A DNA stretch of 64,000 bases from Hypomesus transpacificus (Eukaryota; Chordata; Actinopteri; Osmeriformes; Osmeridae), in the NCBI RefSeq assembly GCF_021917145.1, contig NC_061065.1:12802394-12866393 (forward strand), read 5' to 3'. The notes below the pieces were generated by a model, which was given only the letters and a program-made list of their open reading frames with translations, was not told where the DNA came from and searched no databases. Below, one piece after another: positions 54,471 through 64,000 of this stretch (its first letter is position 1; the number at the start of each line of letters is the position of its first letter). A program made the translations under genes and the position numbers.

Positions 54471-55605
54471 GACAGTGAGGCGAGGGGATCCGAGCGGGCT
54501 CTTCTGTGGGGGATAGGCTTTGCTTGGTCAGACACCTTCGCCAAGGACCTTCTCTTCTCACTCCTCACCGCGGCTCTTCTCTTCCCAGCCTCCCTCTTTT
54601 CTCCTCACCCGCAGGGGACCTCTGGCTGTCAGCGCCAGCCGAGTGAATGCTGGCCGCGCTGTTTTTGTGTTCTCCCCCCATACTCCAGGGACAGAAGGAG
54701 GCTGAAGGACGCAGTGACCCACAGCCTGTACATAAGGTCGGGGCATCGTAAGTGATTCTGGCCTGTGCTAGGTGGACCCTCCCTGGCTATCCCCAAGGGA
54801 AAACCCTGGCTGAGACTATGGTTGAATTCCCTTTTTCGATTCCAGTCAATTCAGCAAAATATTACGAACCCCCTTCATGATCTAAAACACCACTTAGAAG
54901 CAACTTAAAGGGCAATTTCTGTTGATGAGGTGAAATGCTGTCCCAAGTGAGATTGGTCCCGAAACGTAGTTGAAAATAGGTGTCAGCCCATTCACACTGA
55001 GAGCTTAGGAATGGGCGGAGCATCTATTACAGAACAATCATTTCTGTCAAGCCTGCTATGAGGCGTGCAGAGTTCTCTGTGGTGACGCTTGAGCAACAGT
55101 CCTGTGAAGCGCTTAATTGGTTGACCCGCCATGTGCGATCGGTGACTCGCCTATTAAGAGCCGATCAAAATGCATTAGCCCCAGAGCAAGAATGGTTTGG
55201 TTCAGATCAGTGAGTCATCCACAACTCATGGTGGAGCAAGTAAATTATCTATCCCATAAAGTCCCCTTTAATCTCTATATCTGGTTCATTTAGCCAGCGC
55301 TTTGATCAATGACAGTTTGCATGAATTCTTGGGTATTGTGGGTGACAATTTGATAATATGATTAACTTTTTTTCAATTTAAGTCAGTATCTCACAACAAG
55401 ACTTTGATCCAATCTCAGCCATTTTTAAAGTTCATATTTAATTGACATGTAATTCAAATTTAACAAATAAAAATAATTGTTATCACTATTTTATACAATA
55501 GCCAAATATGCAAGAATACCGCTGTCATGTGTGCCACGATTCCACCACGGTATGTTTTTTTCAGTCTCACATTTAACATCCCTCTGCACTCTCATACAAC
55601 TGGTC

Positions 55606-55661
55606 CGGGGGTGGGGGGGGGGGGGCTGTGTGTGTGTGTGTGTGTGGGGGGGGGGGGGGGG
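55606..55661 (+). repeat. G-rich tract with (TG)n, G-quadruplex-prone
   Basis: GGGGG, a run of about 14 G, a (TG)9-type spacer, then a run of about 17 G. Enough G tracts on one strand for quadruplex formation; also likely to cause sequencing length errors. Confidence 0.8.
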
Positions 55662-56770
55662 CTGCGTCCATCAGAAATCAATCAACCTAACACGCTGGCC
55701 TCTCCAGCTCCTTCGGTGCCGTCACCATAGTTACGGCGATGACAGACGAGCGCGGCCGGCCTCTCCTGGAATTTCCGTGCGTGTGAGGCGACACTGTCGA
55801 GGTAGAGGCGGGTGGACGGGGCGCACCCCTGCGAGGGCGTTAGGTTCACGCCGATTATGGGGGGGTGATTGGCAGATGTGCTGGCCAGAGTGTTTCTGAA
55901 GGGTGTGTTTGTGCGTGTATATGAGTGGTAGGGGTCCAGCGATAGTTGCAGCCAAAAATAACAAGAAGGTTCTAATTTTCCGCCTGAAGCAGACAATCAT
56001 GTGGAGGGGTTTGCTTGGAACGCTGTTGTGTTTTTGCAGCCGTTGGCTGGCTGGGCCTCAATGGTGTCAGAAACGAGGCACAAAAGGAACATAACAAGAG
56101 AGTTTTGTCGGTTTCAATCTGCTGTACTTGCTCCCAGAACTATGTATGTACTGTACTTACTGCATGAGGCTCTTCTTCATGCTAGTCTGTAGCCTGTCAC
56201 AACCGATTCCTCTAATTGTTACGATTGGCCGTCTCGTTCTTCCGTGTTTGCATGGCGTAGTCTAACAGTATTGAGTGGATAAGTGGTCCTTTCCTCCTGT
56301 TCCTCTAGTAATCCTGCCATCAACAATGAGCAAAATGTGTGATGGATGAGCCTCTCTGAATGACTCATTTCTTTATTGTTCATCGGTTCCTTTAGAAACA
56401 GCGCTCCGAAACGGGCTCTTAGGGAATGCTTCTGTTTGATTGATTTACATATACAATCCGATGCCGATTTTCCAAACTGGAAAGTTGACTCATGGTTCTG
56501 TATTGTATAGTGTGGGTCTGCTACTACTACATAGGGCTAATGGATTCTGTAGCTCCTTAAAGAAACGGAAATGATACAACTGTTCTGTGCTGCATGCTGT
56601 CAGGCATTGGCTAAACCCAGCGTGCCCTTATGTGCTGTACAAACTCATTTTTGGGATGTGTGAGTGCCCACAGTATACATAGAGCACTCGGTAATTCAAA
56701 GCTTGAACAGACATTGGTCGTAACTTTGCAGTGTGGAAATTACTGTAATGCTTTTGGTTATACCCTTGTG

Positions 56771-56885
<115 letters not shown>

Positions 56886-59800
56886 TATGAATGGGTTGGC
56901 ACACACACAGCTGTCTGAGAGAGGGGCCTTTGGAGTGAGAGGGGGAAGCTTAAACTGCTCTGCGCCAGAGATAGAGAGATGTGTGTGTGTGTGATATTGT
57001 GCAAGTATGTATCTGTGTGATAGGATGCAAGTAATATTCAAGGGATGATTGTGTATGAGAAAGTAGGGATTGTTCGTAGAGATGTGTCGAGATCCGAGTG
57101 TTTAGGGGAGGGCTATAATTTGGAGAGAGAAAAAGCTGAAGAACAATGGATAAAGGATGAGAAGCATTCATGGGTTAAGGGGGGGGAGGGGGGAGGTAAG
57201 GCGAAGCCGGGAGAGGGGGTGAGGAAGGTCTGTGACACATAGGTCTGTAATTGCTACCATCAGAACTTGTCATTAACCTGGGGCCTGGAGGGCTAGGACG
57301 TGGGGGAGGTAGGGGGGTTAGTGTGGTTAGGGCGTCTGAGAGACACTGCTCGCGAGATGGCGAAGGTCTGGATTGCGTCGAGGGGGGGAGGTCGAGTTAA
57401 GGTGGGGTTGGGGACGGAAGGGGAGAGATGAGGAGGGCGGAGCGAGAAGGTGAGAACGAGTGCTCAGCAGGAACGGACACGTCTCCGCATGGTGGAGAAC
57501 ATGGCAGTGGGGCAGTGGGAGGGGGAGAGGGGCGTTGAGTGACTGACAGGCCAAGTGAGCCATGAGGCAGATCAATGCAGCCGTCTTCATTCCTGGACTG
57601 TCACCGTGACCCAAAACGTCACCCCCCGCCCCCCCCTCCCGTCCTCTCCTCTTTTCCATCTCCCCAACTCCATTCCATCCTGTCTCAAAAATATAGAGCA
57701 TCGATCTGCCTCAGCCCCTATCTGTGTCTGATAAGGACAGCGAACAAAATAAGTGTGTGTGTGCACAGGCTGAACAGAGGTAAAATGAGGTCAGGGGTGC
57801 TGAAGCGTGCGTGCTGTGTTCAAAATCCATGATTGTCCCTCCTGTGCGTGTGCAGGTGTGTGAATGTGTGTCATGGGAGCGAGCCTCCAAGGTCACAACA
57901 CATATACCCACAAGGTCAGTCACATGACAGGAGATCCAACCCATATTTGATTTCAGTAGAATTCAGACACAGTTCAACTTTTTGTGCATCTTCACAAACA
58001 CTACCCTGGTCCCTGACTGTTTCCCATATGTGTACAGTGAGCACTTTGTGCTGTTATCGATTCCCACTCCCTCTATTTTCGTCCCTACAGCCACTAGTGA
58101 AGTGCTTAAATGTCTCACAGTATCACTTACCGTCTGCTAAAGGCCCCTGGGGTTTTGATTTATAACAGTGATGCTGCAATTACACCTTAACCTGGACACT
58201 GACCGGTTTTAACTTGCCAGATCTCAGGCAGGATTCCTAAGAATCCACACAGTACATATGCGCCACACGCTTCCACAAACAGGTGGCACACATACACACA
58301 CAACCATAACGTCTTCAATTAGGGTGCAGTTAGGACTCATTTTATGGGAACCTCTGTATAAAAAGGCCTCTCTGCTCCCTCGGGATGTGTGGTACTTAAG
58401 CTAACCTTACAACCTCTGCTATAATGGCACACAGTGACAAACGCTTGCCCACTTCTCATATGCCGCCTGCTTCAGGTCTTGGTATCTGCTGTACTAATAC
58501 TCTCTCACTTTGCCATTGGCCTTTGCTTGCTGTACATTCTCATTGTCGCTCAACCCCTGTTATTCCCATCCCTCTTTCAGCTTCTTATCTCTCCTGTGCC
58601 ACAGGCTCTCTGCCGTTTGGCAGTCCCTCGTCTCAGATTTGGATGTCATCAGTGATGCCTCAGAGATTCGACGGTTGGCATTTTGAGGTTGAAACGGCGG
58701 AGGCTGTTTTGGGGAGATAACAGATTTCTTTTGCACGCAAAGTTTGGATTTGTTAAACAAATTCTCTGAAGTTCCCCGTCTGGCGGAACTTTAGTGAGAG
58801 CCAGTTCAAGGGGTTTCATTAAAGTTGTGGTTACTTTGTAGCTGAAGGTAATTGATCGGATGTCTGTAAAGACTGCAAGGTATCACCACAGGAAGGGTGT
58901 GTGTGAGACCCATTTGTGTGTTAGAACCGAAGGGTGTGTGTGAACCAAAGGGTGTGTGCCAGGAAAACGTATTCTTAATAATGCGGTACGCATTTAGGCC
59001 TGCTATATGTCATTGAATGTAGCAGTGGGAGCAATGCAGAAACAAAACAAAGTACGCCACTTATGAATTTCTATATGTCTCATCACCAGTACCTGTTTCT
59101 CACATTAGTTCTGTGAGAACCTTCCTTAGTCTCCCTTTCCAACTCTAAACAGGAAGGATCTACTTGACAACAAGCTGGACCGAACAAGAGAAGGTCACTT
59201 TAGGACACATCTGGATGTACTTCCAAATTGACCATCCTTGACTCGGCATGCTATTCTGGCCTTGATTGTTTCATTAAGTTCAGTGTCGTGGTTTACAGCA
59301 GGGCTTAAACCCCAGAGAACTTCAATGATGGAGTCAGTCAAATGCAGGTTGTTGAAGTTTCCGGGAAATCCTGAGGTCATTGACCATCATAAAACCCAAA
59401 TTAGTGAAACTTCCCCTGCCCTTATCTGCTTCACATTATTCATGGTCATAGATATATGACATACTTTATAGATAAAGTTGCTAGAGACTTCCATTGTCAG
59501 TTAGAACACTGATATTGCAATGAAAGGATTTGGGATGATTTGGTGTGGGCCCTTTACTTTCTTCTTGTGACCAATGATCACTGATAGAGCCAACATGTTG
59601 TATAATGCAACAGTTAAAACTAGGGATATCAGTTTGCAGTTATGGCATTGCTCATTCAGGGTGTTGTATTCCGTAAGTGATAGTCAAAGAGACTTGAGTC
59701 AAGTTATCCTTGAGAGCCATAAGCAAGAGAAAAAAACTGGGCTCTCACAGAACTGTTTGTTGGTCTTTCAACTACTTTTGTTCAAACTGGAGATGGGTCA

Positions 59801-60689
59801 TGTGGTGGTCGTCAGCTGAATTCCATCTTGATTTATCTAAAAGCTTCACTCAACAAGGCACTCAACACTCAGAACAAGTACTTTTGTACATACATTCTGG
59901 TAGATCCCTATGTAAAGGACTGGTATAGGCAGTAGGCAAACATACATTGTTATTGAGTATATCCAAATATTTGACACCAGAGGCACATTTTACTTCAGTC
60001 CTGGCACTTGCTCTTGTGTGTTTTGATTAGGCGCTATCATGACCCACTTCCTGTCAAAACAGGAAACCGGAGGGGTGAAAAAAAAGGGTGGATAGGAAAG
60101 TGTTTGATGTGTGTTGGCTTGAGGTCCGACGTGTGCTGCTTTGACCTTTCTGGCAGTGAAAACAAGTTCCAACTACATGGCCCACAGTCCTACTGCGAAC
60201 ACCTGACAGGGATATTTTCACCCGGTCAATGTGGAATAACTCGCCCCTGCTTTTGACACTTTTTTGCAGGTCCACTAAAAACAGCCAAGGGAGTTTGTAT
60301 GGAAGATAGCTTGCCTCATTGACCATGCCAGACCTACCATGGTCAGTATTTGTTTTGATAGTTCAGTGAGGAGGGGAAGGCCCTGTCAGCTGGGGTTTGC
60401 TTGATTGATCTTTCCACGAGGCTATTGCTTGATAACCTTGATGGATGTTCTTTTCCCACAAAGTCGTGTTATTGTATAACTCTTTTCATCCCTCTTTGTT
60501 TGTTTGATTCTGACCAGGAGGGGCAACAAGTGATTTAACACCTTGTTGCCCACAGTAAAACGCACACATATGCTCTCAGACGTGGATTGAAAAATCCCGG
60601 CATGGTGGCATATTATTTGGACACACAACAAGGCAATAAGTTGTATGGCAGTTTGAATGAGAGGTTAGAGAGCAGGCTGGCAGTGGCAG

Positions 60690-60830
60690 CCAGAGCAGTG
60701 TGTTTACATTAACCCGAGCTAATGTTTTCAATTTGAAACACAGAGGGAGAATAATGCATGACGAGTTCATTACAAACGCTGCTAATTATCAGCTGAAACA
60801 CAAACCGGCTGGAAAAATGACAACAATGCA
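60690..60830. other. Possible conserved non-coding element
   Basis: AT-rich sequence with clustered homeodomain-type motifs (GCTAATGTTTTCAATTTG, ATAATGCATGACGAGTTCATTA, CTGCTAATTATCAGCTG). It resembles the texture of vertebrate developmental enhancers. Judged by eye only. Confidence 0.2.
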
Positions 60831-62454
60831 CCACTCGCAAATACGCCGCTGTGGCTTCGCCCGAGGAGGAACCACTACGGAATACCAATGAGGCATTAGC
60901 TGGTGTGTATGTGTGTGTGTGTGTGTGTGTTTGAAGCCAATGGTGTTTGATGTTGTTTGCAGTGGTGGCTGTCTGCCTGAGCGAGGCGTTCATGGTGAAG
61001 CAGATATGGTTTCCTCACAGGCTCCTCTTCTGTTATTGGCCTCTCGTGTGCTTGATGTTCCTCGCGACACCCATAATGCACTTGGTCATGTGCGGCAGTT
61101 AACAGAACTAAACACGTGGTGGGCCGAGCGAGTTGGATTACAGAGGAGAGAGTAGCCTGTCAAATTCAATGAAAACAACAGTGCTTCATGTTAAAGGTAT
61201 AACTTGGATGAGTTGGAAATGGATTCATGGACTATGAAGACATAATGCTTTCCTGGGTCTTGACACTTAATGACAGGAAGATGAAATACCAAACAGAGGA
61301 ACTAACCTCCAGCAGAGACTCTTCTAAAACAGCAGAGTGGATATGATTAGCTTTTCATCCTCATGCCACACATGTCCTCTACAATGTCACCAGGAGTTGT
61401 CAAAGATGACACAAGTCTTGAAACGGTAAGAAGGAGAGTGCTGAAAGCCTGCGCAATCAAGCTGTAGGCTGCAATCCAGGGTTGAACTAGACTAGAGAGA
61501 GGGAAAGTGAGAGTGAGTGAGAAACCATAATCCCATCCATTATTTGTATTACTATTACTAGGTAATATATTGAAAACATTTGGGTGTGGCTGTACTAAAG
61601 TTTGTTTCCAACTGTTGTACTCTTCATGAGTTGACTTCCTTGCTGGATTTGGGAAGTTACAGTCTAGTCTTTGCTCCACCTTGCAACATAACCAACATGC
61701 CCAAGCTACGCTAAGTCATTTTAGGGGGTCAGTAGAAAGGAAGACTCTTCTTTCCTGTAGCTCCTCTCTCACCGCCATCAGTCACCCTGTCAAGGACGTG
61801 TCAGGAGTGGGAAAAGGGGGACAGGACCCGGCTATCTTTTGACCTTTGCCCCTCAGCAATTATTCAGAGCATGTCTTCGCATCCCAAAGAGGGACGAGAA
61901 ATGACCCATCTAAAGGCAGAATGCCAATATTGGAAAACAACCTTCTTCCTCACATATCTGCTCAGGTCTATTCCCAGAGCATGTCTGGCCATCTGTAGGA
62001 CACCAGAACAATGTAGGGCATTTGCACAACAAAGCACCAGGAAAGGAAAAATATTGCGAAACCCCCCAAAACAAGATGCTTTGGAGTGTATAAAATGAGC
62101 TCTTTGTCAGATGCATTTGTAAGTGTAGTAAAGTCCATGCATGACTTCAGAGCTCCCCACTGTGCAGGGCTAAGGACAAACAGACCGATGGATATATATG
62201 CACCCACATCAACATATCTGCATAAACATCTTTAGCTCTGAGAAACTTCTTTCACACTTTACTGCATTATAAATACGTTTTTTTCTACGTCTACTTGATT
62301 TAGCCTGTGCCTCCGTGACAAGCCTAATATACTTCTCCCCCAGAGTAGACTATCTTTGTTCTTGAATGAAGTAGTAACCTACATTGTAATTGCTCCCATG
62401 GGCATTGTATAAACTCTAACAAACATGGTGGAGAAAGAACAGTACCCATCTGCT

Positions 62455-62720
62455 TGGCAGAAGATTATTTTTGTTCAGCCAGGAAAATTGAATTTTTCAG
62501 TTGACTCCTTTCATAAGACTATTGCATTAATCACCTGGCTAATTCGCTTCCTTAATAAGCAGGTTTTTTTGAATGCCAATGATTCTTTGAAGTGTATTTG
62601 ATATGGTTAAAGCGGTGCATTGAACAGGCGTCGCAGCCTCCTCGAGTGATAATTATCACATTAATCACAGCTGTTCTCTCCTGACTAGTCAGGTTGAAAA
62701 CGGGGCGTGAAACCGTACTT
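62455..62720. other. Possible conserved non-coding element
   Basis: Unique-looking AT-rich stretch with GATAATTATCACATTAATCA and several ATTA/TAAT and CAGCTG sites, no coding frame. Enhancer-like by texture only. Confidence 0.2.
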
Positions 62721-64000
62721 CTTCTCTGGTTTTTCGTTGCGCAAATTCATCGGGGCTCAATTAGTCTCTTTCCTCCCCCCCTGATGCCTTTTGTACGGGG
62801 CAACACCCTTTCCATGGGAGATGGAATAACTCTATCCTGTGTCTGCTAAAAGCTTTCCCTTTGCCACTCGTCTCGTTTGAGTGGAGAGTGAACCACGAAC
62901 AAGTGCCTTCCCCCGCTCGCTGTGTGACTGCAAGGCCACATGGCCATTATGGCACTCAGTGTGCCAGACACAATGGCTGAAGGACTACGGTTTGACAGGC
63001 TCGCTGTTTGGCAGACTTAGAACCCAGCGACCATAAATCCCTCCATTGTGATCATTACATGGATTAGCACCTTCCATTTTTTGCCACGGGATCAAAGGAT
63101 TTTGGTCTAGATTTTCAGTTTATCAGCATGTCATTTTTGAATACGCAGACAATCCATCATCGTATTGGAAGCTGAATTCACAGAATGCTCCTAGCTCAAA
63201 TAATCTGAATGAAAATCCCACTGATTTGAACGCAGCATTGAAAGGGAAACCATATGTTGAATTCCTGGGTTCATTTTGACTTTCTTGTTGACAAATGACA
63301 TGTTGCATGTGACTTAACCAGGAGGTTCACGGTGCTACACCTATTCTATGGCTGAACATCCTTGTCAGCCATGCCTAATGTGCTAATTGGGACACGAGAC
63401 GTCCATGTTTACCCACTTCTCACTCCCAGTGGAGGGGAACTGCATGAGAATGAGCCAGCTGTCTGTCATTGAGACAGCAAAGCCATGCAGAAGGGCAAGA
63501 TGAAACTTAGGAGCAAAATGAGAATGACCATACTGAAAATGTATTGATACAAGTACTGCTGATCTCACGTCAAGGATATTAAGATTCACCTGTCACTATC
63601 ATTAGCTTAAAAAAATGATTGGAGAGTAGCCATACTAATACCTAATATACAAAGGGGAAACGTAGATGAGGAACCCTTAATTAGTGTCTCGAATACGCTC
63701 CAATCAATCAATGAAGGTTGAATGCAGCGCCTGCAAAGGTTGCTGAAAGATGAAAGAGGTGGATCTATTCAAAACGTTGCCAAATCCAAACAATAGCACC
63801 TGTCGTTACCAATTCTCTTCAGGGCTTCAGTGCAGCATCCGACAATCAAACCATGTTGTGTTGAAAGTGGCGTTGACGTTAAGTCACAATTGAGTTCAGA
63901 GGTTGATTACATGTGTTGTTATAGGGGGGGGGGGGGCAGTCATAAACACAGGGCAATATGAACACATTGCCCCCGTAATTGCTGCATCTCATTACTATGT

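Noticed and set aside
59195..59380. 61-codon minus-strand frame that looks protein-like
   Set aside because: Too short, no splice partners and no family recognised; possibly a repeat remnant.

Overview
The window reads as nuclear DNA of a ray-finned (teleost) fish. It has vertebrate genes split by GT-AG introns, intron-encoded snoRNAs, an intact Tc1/mariner element of the fish type, long GA/CT/CA microsatellites and a common teleost dispersed repeat. I saw no CRISPR array, operon or tRNA. Species cannot be named from sequence alone.

Left part (1-21.5 kb) holds four ordinary genes whose complete coding exons can be rebuilt in frame. They are a leucine-rich-repeat gene of the LRRC74 family (13 exons, minus strand, 478 aa); rps12 (minus strand, 132 aa) with four snoRNAs in its introns; a short SH3BGRL3-like gene (plus strand, 91 aa); and sh3bgrl2 (minus strand, 108 aa). 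The last two face each other tail to tail and share the same intron positions.

Middle part (about 21.9-52.0 kb) is the unusual region: a tandem array of a gene family I do not recognise. Seven copies (A-G) lie head to tail on the minus strand, apparently with single-exon reading frames. A full copy (A, 682 aa) contains three degenerate ~85-100 residue modules (signature G-[LI]-D-[LV]-[DE]-V ... G-V-[ML]-x-E-[IV] ... I-L-E-[YH]-N-F-D). The modules alternate with short psi-K-x-E (SUMO-consensus-like) and 'LGY' motifs. Copy B is a multiply broken pseudogene and copy C has lost module 3. Copies D-G keep three modules but share a premature stop. Repeat monomers are about 3.76 kb. An IR/DR-type Tc1 transposon with an intact DD34E transposase sits in every other monomer of the right half, giving a 9,187-bp higher-order unit repeated almost without change. 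The alternate monomers keep the exact empty Tc1 site. A hAT-like non-autonomous element (862 bp) sits between copies A and B. The array runs into a 500-N gap inside the third Tc1, so its true copy number is unknown.

Right part (52.5-64 kb) has no gene I can support with confidence. It contains microsatellites, a G-rich tract, one weak candidate minus-strand exon (54066-54183), and AT-rich stretches that look like possible conserved non-coding elements.

The housekeeping genes are independent neighbours rather than a pathway. The array begins only about 0.4 kb upstream of the sh3bgrl2 start codon, on the same strand.
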